Program-made: the position numbers and the translations under genes
Part shown: positions 1-7,677 of the stretch, in pieces
Layout of the letters: each line of letters begins with the position of its first letter
Position numbering within the stretch: position 1 is the stretch's first letter
From: a virus
Length of the DNA stretch: 21,072 bases
IMG/VR virus record: IMGVR_UViG_3300001450_000416
Span: 1-21,072 of that record
Reading direction: 5' to 3' (one strand)
The notes under the pieces: generated by a model
Databases searched by the model: none
Seen by the model: only the letters and a program-made list of their open reading frames with translations
What the model was told of the DNA's origin: nothing

Positions 1-8
1 TAACTAAT

Positions 9-1520
9 ATGTCTGATGGTACATTTTCTGGAACAGTTGATGCTACTAAAGTTACTGCAACTGATGTTTATGCTGATAGATTTGTAACTGGTTCAATAGT
101 AGATTCTATGTTAATGATGGCTACTGCATCAATTGGTGTACTAAAAGGTAATGATGCAACAACGACAGGATTAGAAGTTTCAGGATATATTTTAGCAAAT
201 CACATAACAGCATCAGGTAATATAAGTGCAAGTGGAGCAATATATACAAATACAATATTTGGAGAAACTACATTAAATATCAATCCTAACTCAAATGGCC
301 CACAATTCGCAGCACCTTATTCTCATACACTTCAAGTATATGGGGGCATAAGAGCTAAAGATGATTCGTTCTTTATGGGCAAAATAACAGCCTCAGGTGA
401 TATAAGTTCAAGTGGTCAAATATTTGGAGATCAATGGGTTGGAAATGGTACAGTTTTTCCAGATTTTAATACAAACCCCCAAGCAAAAATAAAAGTAAAT
501 GAATCTGGAGTAACTATAAATCAGGGTCTTACTGTTAATAGTGATTTGATTGGAGGTGTAGGCCACATAACAGCCTCAGGTAATATAAGTTCAAGTGGTA
601 ATATATATGGAACTATTGGAACAGCGACACAAGGAACAATTGATATACATTCGTTAAGTGGTTATGTAGCAAATGAACATTTAGATTGGACTAATAGTGT
701 CGGTACAATACATGCAGGTAATTATACAAACACTATGGGATCCGGGTTTACAGTATCCGCAACAACTGATTCTAATGCTACGACTATAACACAAGGTGAT
801 GACCTAATGTTTACCGCTGGTACTGGAATTACTTGTGAAACAACAGCAGATGGAACAGTAACAATTACAAATACAGTTTCAGATACAAATACAACCTATA
901 CAGTAGGAGAATTAACTCCTGCAGGAACGTATTCAAGTTCATTACAAGCCTTAGGTAATGTAACCGCTTCAGGTAATATAAGCGCAAGTGGAACAATAGA
1001 AGCTAGTTCATATAAAGGCAGTCCAATACATATAAATTCAGCAACTGGTTTTATAAATGTAAATGCCGCAACTATGGACAATGCAACAGTACACTTAGGA
1101 AGTAGCAATTATGGACATACAGATGCAAGAGATTATGGAGCTGCAGGAGGTACGGTAACCGTTTCATCTCCATCAATAACTGATGAAAAACAATTTATGG
1201 GTATAATAGTCCCAGCCGATTTAAAGTCTGTAACAATACGATCACAAGGAAGGTTCCAGAGTGCTCACGCTAAAATGCGTATGTGTCTGTTTACATCAGA
1301 TAGGCAAGAAGGAGGAACACCATCTTCAATTACATTAACAAAAATATTAGAAGTAGAAACAGCTTCCAGTAATACATGGGGAATGTTCCAAAACATGGAT
1401 GGAACTGCAACTGTTGATATTGATGCAGGATCTATTATATATGTAGGCTTTGGTAGAACTGAAGGGAGCACCGCTGCAAAACCAAGAGTATCATACACAC
1501 TAACAGGAATAACTAGATAA
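9..1520 (+). CDS. Repeat-containing tail fibre or virion surface protein (possibly 5'-partial)
   Basis: Probable structural fibre or appendage protein of 503 residues, rich in Ser, Thr, Gly, Ala and Asn and with almost no long helices, as expected of a beta-rich trimeric fibre. Four modules of the form (I/V)TASG(N/D)IS(A/S)SG start near residues 66, 126, 187 and 318, separated by unrelated segments. I recall this module from fibre-like proteins of marine phages. The last 120 or so residues contain no repeat and look like a compact beta domain (ITDEKQFMGIIVP onward), a plausible receptor-facing tip. No S74 chaperone motif is visible. The ATG at 9 has no visible ribosome binding site and its frame is open to the window edge, so the true start may lie upstream. 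A TAA at 1-3 in another frame could end the preceding gene. Exact role and receptor are unknown. Confidence 0.65.
   Translation: MSDGTFSGTVDATKVTATDVYADRFVTGSIVDSMLMMATASIGVLKGNDATTTGLEVSGYILANHITASGNISASGAIYTNTIFGETTLNINPNSNGPQFAAPYSHTLQVYGGIRAKDDSFFMGKITASGDISSSGQIFGDQWVGNGTVFPDFNTNPQAKIKVNESGVTINQGLTVNSDLIGGVGHITASGNISSSGNIYGTIGTATQGTIDIHSLSGYVANEHLDWTNSVGTIHAGNYTNTMGSGFTVSATTDSNATTITQGDDLMFTAGTGITCETTADGTVTITNTVSDTNTTYTVGELTPAGTYSSSLQALGNVTASGNISASGTIEASSYKGSPIHINSATGFINVNAATMDNATVHLGSSNYGHTDARDYGAAGGTVTVSSPSITDEKQFMGIIVPADLKSVTIRSQGRFQSAHAKMRMCLFTSDRQEGGTPSSITLTKILEVETASSNTWGMFQNMDGTATVDIDAGSIIYVGFGRTEGSTAAKPRVSYTLTGITR
201..991 (+). repeat. Four dispersed copies of a 35-base coding repeat (ITASGNISASG module)
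   Basis: Copies lie at 201-235, 381-415, 564-598 and 957-991. They share the core ACAGC(A/C)TCAGGTAATATAAG or close variants; the fourth differs most (GTAACCGCTTCAGG). Spacing between starts is 180, 183 and 393 bases, so the first three are nearly regular at about 60 residues. The conservation is visible in the DNA as well as the protein, which fits recent duplication or recombination between modules. Confidence 0.85.
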
Positions 1521-1524
1521 TACT

Positions 1525-1953
1525 ATGGCAAGAAAAATAATTAAAACAATGGCAGATAAAATGGCTGAATCAGGAAAATCAATTGGAAAAAATGTATTAG
1601 ATGATACTGATTTAGCAACAGATCCAATAATAAGTGCATTGCAAACATTGAGATTAACTATAGATGATATGCAATACAATGATGCTAATCATGGTACAGA
1701 TAAGCAGACGTCTCTAATATCAGCTAACACAGCAAAAACAGGTATAACAACAGGCCAAGCCAGTGCAATTACGGCAAATACAGCTAAAACAGGTATATCA
1801 GATTCTCAAGCAAGTGCAATCACAGCTAATTCTACAATTGTAAATAAAACTAAAGGAACAATAGAATTTGGAGCCCCAGATAGAAATGGAGCAATGACTA
1901 TTACAGTTAAGGCAGGTGATAATAAATTTACATACACAATAGCAGCTAATTAA
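1525..1953 (+). CDS. Small virion-associated protein with 17-residue tandem repeats
   Basis: Unrecognised 142-residue protein following the fibre gene by four bases. Residues 1-60 are polar and probably helical. Residues 63-79 and 80-96 are near-identical 17-residue units (core SAITANTAKTGI), with a third partial unit at 97-102. The last 30 residues are beta-like (MTITVKAGDNKFTYTIAAN). Regular Ala/Thr/Asn repeats of this kind often build trimeric coiled-coil or fibre shafts, so a connecting fibre or fibre-adaptor role is likely but inferred only from the repeats and position. Translation is probably coupled to the preceding gene, since no convincing ribosome binding site is visible. Confidence 0.6.
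   Translation: MARKIIKTMADKMAESGKSIGKNVLDDTDLATDPIISALQTLRLTIDDMQYNDANHGTDKQTSLISANTAKTGITTGQASAITANTAKTGISDSQASAITANSTIVNKTKGTIEFGAPDRNGAMTITVKAGDNKFTYTIAAN
1711..1830 (+). repeat. 51-base tandem repeat in the 142-aa gene
   Basis: Two full units (1711-1761 and 1762-1812) and the start of a third (from 1813) encode S(L/A)I(S/T)ANTAKTGI followed by a variable TTGQA or SDSQA. The period is exactly 17 codons, so loss or gain of units keeps the frame and would change shaft length. Confidence 0.8.
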
Positions 1954-1979
1954 CATAGCAATGAAAGGATTAGAATAAT

Positions 1980-2501
1980 ATGGCAACAATCACATTAAGA
2001 CCAAATTCAACAATAAGCGCTGGGGATTGGAACGTTGCTGATAATGATATACCAGATACATTAAATGATGGTAGTAATGTAACTGTTGTATATAATACCA
2101 ATGGAAATCAACAAATGCTTCTAACGTTACAATCCGATACCAATTCTGCAGAAACGTTTGTTACAGCTAAAATTACTATAAATGCACGTCGTGGAGCTAA
2201 AGGAACAGAGATTATCCAAGTTAACCTGGAAACAGAAGCAGGTGATGTTCTAGTAACAGGGGAGATAACATTATCCGATATCAACCTAGCAGTTCATGAA
2301 ATAGAATTTACCACCATTGAAGGAATAAATATTGACACTGCAAATACCTTACGATTCAAACTTACAGGATTAACTGGTAAACAATCTTTTATTACAGAAG
2401 CATCTGTTACGTTAAGTACTGATGCATTAACTCTTACCGGAAGTCCAATTAAATTAACTTCAGGCCGAATACAATTAACGTCAGGTAAAATATCTCTTTA
2501 A
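1980..2501 (+). CDS. Beta-rich virion protein of unknown function
   Basis: Unrecognised 173-residue protein. It has alternating hydrophobic and polar strands throughout (for example EIIQVNLETEAGDVLVTGEI), few helices and no signal peptide, consistent with a beta-sandwich structural or decoration protein. The end, residues 152-173, consists of three seven-residue units: LTGSPIK, LTSGRIQ and LTSGKIS. The start at 1980 follows an AAAGGA ribosome binding sequence about 10 bases upstream. It ends the fibre block: the next gene begins after a gap holding the first TATTTATA element. It could be a fibre-tip, collar or head decoration protein; the sequence does not decide. Confidence 0.6.
   Translation: MATITLRPNSTISAGDWNVADNDIPDTLNDGSNVTVVYNTNGNQQMLLTLQSDTNSAETFVTAKITINARRGAKGTEIIQVNLETEAGDVLVTGEITLSDINLAVHEIEFTTIEGINIDTANTLRFKLTGLTGKQSFITEASVTLSTDALTLTGSPIKLTSGRIQLTSGKISL
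2433..2498 (+). repeat. C-terminal seven-residue repeat, three units
   Basis: The last 22 codons of the 173-aa gene encode LTGSPIK, LTSGRIQ and LTSGKIS followed by Leu. The DNA is also repetitive (AATTAACTTCAGG and AATTAACGTCAGG). A beta-spiral or strand-turn edge is plausible. Confidence 0.6.
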
Positions 2502-2514
2502 TCTTTCGTTTCTT

Positions 2515-2526
2515 CATATTTATATT
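2515..2526 (+). promoter_or_regulatory. Candidate late promoter, TATTTATA element before the connector block
   Basis: CATATTTATATT, with core TATTTATA at 2517-2524, lies 24 bases before the ATG of the neck gene in a 47-base gap. A GAGAAAAGG ribosome binding sequence follows. It matches six other gaps in the window. Promoter function is inferred from this recurrence. Confidence 0.6.
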
Positions 2527-2548
2527 AAAATAAGAGAAAAGGTAAATT

Positions 2549-3712
2549 ATGGCAGTAAAAATTCCAATTTGGCCAGGGTCATCATCATTTTCAGCAGGAG
2601 ATACTCCTTTTGGATTATATGATACAGATAATGAATTCACATCATCTGCAGACAATACAGCTCTTTGGTGTGCCAGAAAATTAGGACATCCATTAACTGA
2701 TATTGAATTACAAGATATAAATCTCTATGCATGTTTTGAAGAAGCGGTAACTGAATATAGTAATCAAGTTAATACATATAATATACGTGATAATATGGTT
2801 AACTTATTTGGAGCATCTACTGGTAGTAATTTAACTCAACAAAAAGTGTCATCTAACTTAGGTGGATTAATAGAACTTGCAGAAGAGTATGGAACAGAAG
2901 CAGGAAGTGGTGGTAATGTAACATATTATACTGGTTCATTAACAGTTGCCTCAAGTAAACAGATATATGACTTATCAGATCCAACAATTGTAACATTAGA
3001 ATCTGGAGAAGCTGGAACAGATGTAATTGAGATAAAAAGAATATTTCATGAAGCACCACCTGCAATTGCAAGATATTTTGATCCATTTATAGGCACGGGG
3101 TTAGGTTCTCAACAAATGTTAGATTCATTTGGAATGGGTAATTATTCTCCAGGGGTATCATTTATGATGATGCCGGTATATGCAGATGTATTACGATTAC
3201 AAGGAATTGAATTTAATGATCAAATAAGAAAATCATCATATTCATTCCAGATATTAAATAATAGAATTAAAATATTTCCAATACCTGATGGTTCTTCGTT
3301 TACAAAAATATTTTTTGAATATATTAAAAAGGCTGATAGGTCAGCTCCATTAAAAGGAAATACCGGAACAATTTCAGATTTTTCTAATGTACCATATGAT
3401 AACATGTTATATGCAGATATTAATGATGTTGGTAGACAATGGATTAGAAAATATGCATTAGCATTATCAAAAGAGTTATTAGGATATATTAGAGGAAAAT
3501 ATTCTGGAATACCAATACCAAACGCTGAAATAACATTAAACGGAAGCGATTTATTATCAGCCGGACAAACTGAAAAAGAGGGCCTTATAACGGAACTAAA
3601 AGAAATTCTAGATTCAATGTCTAGGCAAGCACAATTAGAAAGAAAACAAGCAGAGTCAGATGCATTACAAATGCAAATGAATAAAATACCACTTAAAATA
3701 TACGTAGGGTAA
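2549..3712 (+). CDS. Probable head-tail connector (neck) protein, gp13 position
   Basis: A 387-residue soluble structural protein, probably part of the neck between portal and tail. The N-terminus (IWPGSSSFSAGDTPFGLYD) and the acidic helical stretch around residues 51-75 (DIELQDINLYACFEEAVTEY) match a family I recall from many marine T4-type phages, usually annotated only as structural or neck. The C-terminus is helical with SGIPIPNAEITLNGSDLL and ends in IPLKIYVG. T4 gp13 is about 309 residues, so this one is larger. It lies directly before the gp14-like and gp15-like genes, the same order as T4 13-14-15, which is the main argument for the role. The start follows GAGAAAAGG. Its own TATTTATA element suggests it opens a transcription unit. 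It could instead be another connector or adaptor protein. Confidence 0.55.
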   Translation: MAVKIPIWPGSSSFSAGDTPFGLYDTDNEFTSSADNTALWCARKLGHPLTDIELQDINLYACFEEAVTEYSNQVNTYNIRDNMVNLFGASTGSNLTQQKVSSNLGGLIELAEEYGTEAGSGGNVTYYTGSLTVASSKQIYDLSDPTIVTLESGEAGTDVIEIKRIFHEAPPAIARYFDPFIGTGLGSQQMLDSFGMGNYSPGVSFMMMPVYADVLRLQGIEFNDQIRKSSYSFQILNNRIKIFPIPDGSSFTKIFFEYIKKADRSAPLKGNTGTISDFSNVPYDNMLYADINDVGRQWIRKYALALSKELLGYIRGKYSGIPIPNAEITLNGSDLLSAGQTEKEGLITELKEILDSMSRQAQLERKQAESDALQMQMNKIPLKIYVG

Positions 3713-3714
3713 TT

Positions 3715-4254
3715 ATGGCATTATTTGGATCAGGTAGAGATGCAAGTCTCATTAGACATATAAATAACGAACTTATAGTTAAGATAGTAGATACAGAAAT
3801 CGAATTATATAAGTTAGTATTAGAAGACACTAGAGAAAATTTATATGGAGAATCAGATCAAAAGAAATATTATAATCCAATTGTTATTCCATGTTTAATT
3901 CAAAAAGATGAAAAGGCTATTATTGGTGATGATTATGGAATGGATTCTACAAGAACAGGAATATTTGGATTCTCTAGAGATTATCTTAAAGATAGAACAA
4001 TAATTATAGAGATAGGCGATATATTAAATTATGATAATGAATTCTATGAAGTAGATGTAGTACATAGTGGTAATTATTGGGCAGGTAAGAATCCTTCAAC
4101 TGATTTAGGATTTACAAGAGGACAAACAGATGAGCATGGATATAGTGTAGAAGTTAGAGTAGAGGCACATGTTACACAAAGAAATAAATTAAACTTAATA
4201 GAAGTTAGATCTGGCGGAACTAACCAAGAATATCAATTACCAAAAAATCTTTAA
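3715..4254 (+). CDS. Neck protein, gp14-like
   Basis: A 179-residue protein that probably joins the capped tail to the head. The early segment (ELIVKIVDTEIELYKLV, then a run naming a preferred location such as YYNPIVIPCLIQ) has the pattern of T4 gp14, where a short helical start is followed by LIVETIEIYGLD and a strand describing a beta-barrel edge. Later come DIGDILNYDNEFYEV-type strands and YWAGKNPSTDLGF, which I recall from gp14 relatives in marine T4-type phages. T4 gp14 is 256 residues, so this is a short form. It starts two bases after the preceding stop, suggesting translational coupling. Position between the gp13-position and gp15-like genes supports the call. Confidence 0.6.
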   Translation: MALFGSGRDASLIRHINNELIVKIVDTEIELYKLVLEDTRENLYGESDQKKYYNPIVIPCLIQKDEKAIIGDDYGMDSTRTGIFGFSRDYLKDRTIIIEIGDILNYDNEFYEVDVVHSGNYWAGKNPSTDLGFTRGQTDEHGYSVEVRVEAHVTQRNKLNLIEVRSGGTNQEYQLPKNL

Positions 4255-4257
4255 TAA

Positions 4258-5145
4258 ATGGGCAAGATAAAATTAAATAGAACATATAGTACATTTTCAA
4301 AGGATAAACAAATTGAACGTGCAAATGAAGTTCGTAGAGATACTGATGTTATAAAAACTCCATCATGTACTATATATGATGTTGATTATGCTATTATGTC
4401 TTATTTACGTGATGTCATTAAACCTACTGTTGTAGAAGATGGAAATGTAATTGACGTTCCTGTAATATATGCAAACGGAGAGAAATGGAGCCAAGTACAG
4501 AAACATGGTTATATGCGAGATACTAAAGGAAAAATAATGGCTCCTGTAATGATCATAAAAAGAAATTCTATTGTAGAAAGAGATACATTAAAGAAATTAG
4601 ATGTAAACCAAAACCCATCAGGTAATGCAATGGTAATGAAGAATGCATTCACCCAACAAAACAAATATGATAGATTTAGTGTATTAACAAACATACGTCA
4701 ATCAAATGAAGTTTATATAACATCAGTACCAGAATTTATTGATGTATCATATGAATTACTATTATGGACAAATTATACAGATCAATTAAATGGTATAATT
4801 GAACAGATAATGCCAACCGGAGGATTTGCCTGGGGTACTACATGGAAGTTTAATACATATATAGATGACTATTCATTTGAGACAATGAATAATTCAGGTG
4901 AAGATAGAATGATAAGAGCTACATTACCATTACGAGTCAAAGCCACAATATTACTTGAGAATGAGTTAAGAAAATCAACCATTCAAAAACGATTCTCAGT
5001 TAAAAAAATATTATTTTCATCGGAATATGAAAGTGATAAATTCGCAGCAGAAACAGAAGTTGCACCACCAGGAGGTTACACATCAATAAAAGCAGAATCT
5101 GACTTAATTTCAGAACTGGAAAGAAAAATAAAAGATAGGAGATAG
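4258..5145 (+). CDS. gp15: Proximal tail sheath stabilisation / tail terminator protein, gp15-like
   Basis: A 295-residue protein likely to form the ring that caps the finished tail, stabilises the last sheath ring and binds the neck. Residues 165-185 (VSYELLLWTNYTDQLNGIIE) followed by QIMPTGGFAW correspond to T4 gp15 YELSIFTRYEDDMFQIVEQILPY. The upstream VPVIYANGEKW corresponds to gp15 VPITYASKEHF, and the later RMIRATLPLRVKATILL to gp15 RRRIEWSLTFEV. These matches are from memory but are in the right order and spacing. T4 gp15 is 272 residues. The charged C-terminus (residues 240-295) is extra or divergent. It starts three bases after the gp14-like stop without a clear ribosome binding site, so it probably depends on coupling. 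Confidence 0.75.
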   Translation: MGKIKLNRTYSTFSKDKQIERANEVRRDTDVIKTPSCTIYDVDYAIMSYLRDVIKPTVVEDGNVIDVPVIYANGEKWSQVQKHGYMRDTKGKIMAPVMIIKRNSIVERDTLKKLDVNQNPSGNAMVMKNAFTQQNKYDRFSVLTNIRQSNEVYITSVPEFIDVSYELLLWTNYTDQLNGIIEQIMPTGGFAWGTTWKFNTYIDDYSFETMNNSGEDRMIRATLPLRVKATILLENELRKSTIQKRFSVKKILFSSEYESDKFAAETEVAPPGGYTSIKAESDLISELERKIKDRR

Positions 5146-5147
5146 TT

Positions 5148-5435
5148 ATGCCGTTAAATTTACCAGCATTACAAGTGGCAATATATGCCGCATTTAGGAA
5201 GCAAGCAGTTAAAAGAGGTCCGGGCAAAATAGGGACAGAAATAGAATTAGCAACAGATATTGCATTAGCTGTTGATACATATGTTAGATCAGGAACAGTT
5301 ATAACAGGGAATGTCGATGTCAATGTTGGTACTGGACTTGGACTTGCATTATTACCATACTGGCCAGGAATAGCACCAGTGTTTACAGCAACAACATCAG
5401 TTGGTGTAGGAACAGGTTTAGGAATGGTTGTTTAG
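5148..5435 (+). CDS. Small Gly-rich protein between tail terminator and sheath genes
   Basis: A 95-residue protein of unknown function. Residues 1-50 form a helix-rich segment (MPLNLPALQVAIYAAFRKQA, then DIALAVDTYVRSG). The second half is Gly/Val/Thr-rich, with two copies of the pentamer GTGLG at residues 61-65 and 88-92. I recall similar small proteins near connector genes in other T4-type marine phages but know no function. A clear AGGAG site precedes the ATG and the start is two bases after the preceding stop. The hydrophobic tail could insert into an assembly interface; it is too irregular for a confident membrane segment. Confidence 0.6.
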   Translation: MPLNLPALQVAIYAAFRKQAVKRGPGKIGTEIELATDIALAVDTYVRSGTVITGNVDVNVGTGLGLALLPYWPGIAPVFTATTSVGVGTGLGMVV

Positions 5436-5446
5436 GAATATAGTTG

Positions 5447-5457
5447 CATATTTATAT
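5447..5457 (+). promoter_or_regulatory. Candidate late promoter, TATTTATA element before the 91-aa gene
   Basis: CATATTTATAT (core 5449-5456) lies 33 bases before the ATG at 5490, preceded by TTG as in two other copies. The leader continues ATAAAATAAAAATAGGAGAAAAGG, close to the sheath and tube leaders. Confidence 0.6.
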
Positions 5458-5489
5458 GTGTATATAAAATAAAAATAGGAGAAAAGGTT

Positions 5490-5765
5490 ATGTCAGAAAC
5501 AAAAAAGTTTACAGATGAAGAACTAAAAGAAGTTCAAAGTTTACGTGATAGAATGTCCAAATTAGTAGCAAATTTTGGAGAATTAAAGTTAGAACAGATT
5601 TTGCATGAGCAAAAGGCCGATAATATTAAAAAAGCCGATGAAAATCTAAATAATGAATATTCAGACATTCAAACAAAAGAAATGGAATTAGTTAAAGTAT
5701 TTAATGAAAAATACGGCCGAGGAACTTTAGATTTAGATTCAGGAACATTTACACCAGCAAATTAA
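5490..5765 (+). CDS. Conserved coiled-coil protein upstream of the sheath gene
   Basis: A 91-residue, highly charged protein that is helical almost throughout. Residues 7-73 show heptad-like spacing of Leu, Val and Ile (EVQSLRDRMSKLVANFGELK and following). It ends with KYGRGTLDLDSGTFTP, a pattern I recall from small unannotated proteins of marine T4-type phages. No catalytic motif is visible. It has its own candidate promoter and a strong GGAG site, so it is probably well expressed late with the tail genes. It might be a tail assembly factor, scaffold or minor virion protein; the sequence does not say which. Confidence 0.6.
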   Translation: MSETKKFTDEELKEVQSLRDRMSKLVANFGELKLEQILHEQKADNIKKADENLNNEYSDIQTKEMELVKVFNEKYGRGTLDLDSGTFTPAN

Positions 5766-5783
5766 AGGTTTGAAGGCAGTTTA

Positions 5784-5821
5784 GTATATTTATAGAAAAA
5801 TAAAATAGAGGAGAAACAACA
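5784..5821 (+). promoter_or_regulatory. Candidate late promoter and leader of the sheath gene
   Basis: GTATATTTATAG (core 5787-5794) is followed by AAAATAAAATAGAGGAGAAAC, which contains a strong GAGGAG ribosome binding site, and then the ATG at 5822. The leader is almost identical to that of the tube gene at 7636-7677. Confidence 0.65.
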
Positions 5822-7612
5822 ATGGCCGAAAAAATAGTATCGCCAGGAGTATTTACCAGAGAAAGAGACTTAACATTCTTACCAGCTGGAGTACAAAACA
5901 TAGGCGCAGCAGTAATAGGACCAACAGTAAAAGGACCTGCATTAATTCCAACCATAGTATCAAACTTTGCTGAATATAGACAAATATTCGGAGATAGTTT
6001 TGAAAGTGGTTCAGGAGCAAATTTAGGATATTATTCATATCTAACTTCAATAGCAGCCGAAGAATATTTAAGACATCATGACACATTAACAGTTGTTAGA
6101 ATATTAAATGGTGACTTTGGTGGAGCAAATTCAAAAGTACAAAATTCATTAGGAAATTCATCTTCCTTTACATTACATACATTATCAGATGGTGCAATAT
6201 TAAATAATGGTTTAGCTGCAGCATCAACTGCAGGATCTGGATCAGCAGCTGATTCTGGAACTAATGGTTCATTATATTCTGGATCAAAAGATAACATAAG
6301 ATGGGAAATCGCAAGTAAAAATAATTCAAGAGGTACTTTTTCATTATATATTAGATCAGGTAATGATACAGTTAAAAGAAAAAATATTCTTGAAACTTGG
6401 AATAACTTATCATTAGATCCAAATTCAACAAATTATATTGCAAAACGAATTGGAGATGCAAAACTTAATTTAAGAGGATCAGGAACAACCGATCCTTATA
6501 TACAAGCATCAGGTTCATATCTTAACAAATCAAAATATGTAAGAGTTGCAGTAGAAGAAACAACATTAAATTATTTAGATGAAAATGGTAATATTAGAGA
6601 TGATGGTACAGGTGCAATAGCAGCAGCACTATCAAGTTCACTTCCATTACAAGTATCAGGAACATTTAGTGGTGGTAGTGATGGAACTATTGCTCATCCA
6701 CAAAATTTCTATGATCAAATTACTGCAACAAATACGCAAGGATATAATCCAGCTACATGTGATGAGTATACAGATGCAATTAACTTATTAGGTAACCAAG
6801 ATGAATATGATATTAACTTATTACTGATACCTGGTATTTGTTCTGCCTTAGCTGGACATTCAACTATTGCAGCAACTGCAATACAAATGTGTGAAGATAG
6901 AGGAGATTGCTTTACGATTATTGATCCAGTAGCTTATGCATCACAAATATCAGATGCAACATCTGAAGCAGAGAATAGAGATTCAAATTATGCAGCCGTT
7001 TATTGGCCTTGGATACAAATAGCAGATAATTATGCATCCAAAAATGTTTGGGTTCCTGCATCAGCTGCAATGGGTGGTGTATATGCATTTAATGATAAGG
7101 TAGCAGCTGAATGGTTTGCTCCTGCAGGTTTGAATAGAGGTGGAATTGATAGAGCAATACAACCAGAAAGAAAATTAACTCATTCTAATAGAGATTCATT
7201 ATATGATTCAAATGTTAATCCATTAGCAACTTTCCCTAATAGTGGAGTTGTTGCATTTGGACAAAAAACATTACAGAAGAAAGCATCTGCATTGGATAGA
7301 GTAAATGTTCGAAGATTGTTAATCGCAGCTAAGAAATTTATTGCATCAGCAACTAGATATTTAGTATTTGAACAAAATACATCAGAAACTAGAAATAGAT
7401 TCTTAAGTATAGTTAATCCATACTTAGAAAGTGTACAACAAAGACAAGGTTTATATGCATTTAAGGTAGTAATGGATGAGTCAAATAATACACCAGATGT
7501 AATTGATAGAAATGAAATGGTTGGGCAATTATTTTTACAACCAACTAGAACAGCAGAATTTATAATCATTGACTTTAATGTGTTACCAACGGGTGCAGCA
7601 TTTCCGGAATAG
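5822..7612 (+). CDS. gp18: Contractile tail sheath protein (gp18-like)
   Basis: A 596-residue protein forming the contractile outer layer of the tail. The N-terminus has the classic sheath start (IVSPGVFTRERDLT, then VIGPTVKGPALIPTIVSNFAEY and the IFGD segment). LTSIAAEEYLRHHDTLTVVR at about residues 72-91 is the conserved segment that follows. The central region (roughly 100-300) is the variable surface-exposed part. The C-terminal part (about 470-596) matches the sheath C-terminal domain: NVRRLLIAAKKFIASATRY, a long helical stretch, then TRTAEFIIIDFNVLPTGA as the final strand. T4 gp18 is 659 residues, so the length is typical. It has its own candidate promoter and a strong ribosome binding site, as expected for a highly expressed virion protein. 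The tube gene follows. Confidence 0.93.
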   Translation: MAEKIVSPGVFTRERDLTFLPAGVQNIGAAVIGPTVKGPALIPTIVSNFAEYRQIFGDSFESGSGANLGYYSYLTSIAAEEYLRHHDTLTVVRILNGDFGGANSKVQNSLGNSSSFTLHTLSDGAILNNGLAAASTAGSGSAADSGTNGSLYSGSKDNIRWEIASKNNSRGTFSLYIRSGNDTVKRKNILETWNNLSLDPNSTNYIAKRIGDAKLNLRGSGTTDPYIQASGSYLNKSKYVRVAVEETTLNYLDENGNIRDDGTGAIAAALSSSLPLQVSGTFSGGSDGTIAHPQNFYDQITATNTQGYNPATCDEYTDAINLLGNQDEYDINLLLIPGICSALAGHSTIAATAIQMCEDRGDCFTIIDPVAYASQISDATSEAENRDSNYAAVYWPWIQIADNYASKNVWVPASAAMGGVYAFNDKVAAEWFAPAGLNRGGIDRAIQPERKLTHSNRDSLYDSNVNPLATFPNSGVVAFGQKTLQKKASALDRVNVRRLLIAAKKFIASATRYLVFEQNTSETRNRFLSIVNPYLESVQQRQGLYAFKVVMDESNNTPDVIDRNEMVGQLFLQPTRTAEFIIIDFNVLPTGAAFPE

Positions 7613-7635
7613 AAGGTAGTTAAAAGATAATAATT

Positions 7636-7677
7636 GTATATTTATATATAAGAAAATAAAATAGAGGAGAAACAAAA
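7636..7677 (+). promoter_or_regulatory. Candidate late promoter and leader of the tube gene
   Basis: GTATATTTATAT (core 7639-7646) is followed by a spacer and AAAATAAAATAGAGGAGAAAC before the ATG at 7678. The match to the sheath leader suggests coordinated high expression of the two major tail proteins. Confidence 0.65.

Noticed and set aside
1711-1830. Tandem repeat considered as a possible CRISPR-like array
   Set aside because: Units are contiguous, in frame and translated, with no spacers between them.
3759-3766. TATAAATA, the T4 late promoter core, on the + strand
   Set aside because: It lies inside the gp14-like gene with no gene start nearby. Inspection found no such copy in the intergenic gaps on this strand, so it is probably chance.
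5000-5323. 107-codon open frame on the - strand across the gp15-like and 95-aa genes
   Set aside because: It overlaps two well-supported genes, and its leucine/phenylalanine-rich C-terminus is antisense noise.
7180-7569. 129-codon open frame on the - strand inside the sheath gene
   Set aside because: It lies opposite the conserved sheath C-terminal domain, has no ribosome binding site, and its sequence is the low-complexity Leu/Ser/Asn type expected antisense to an AT-rich gene.
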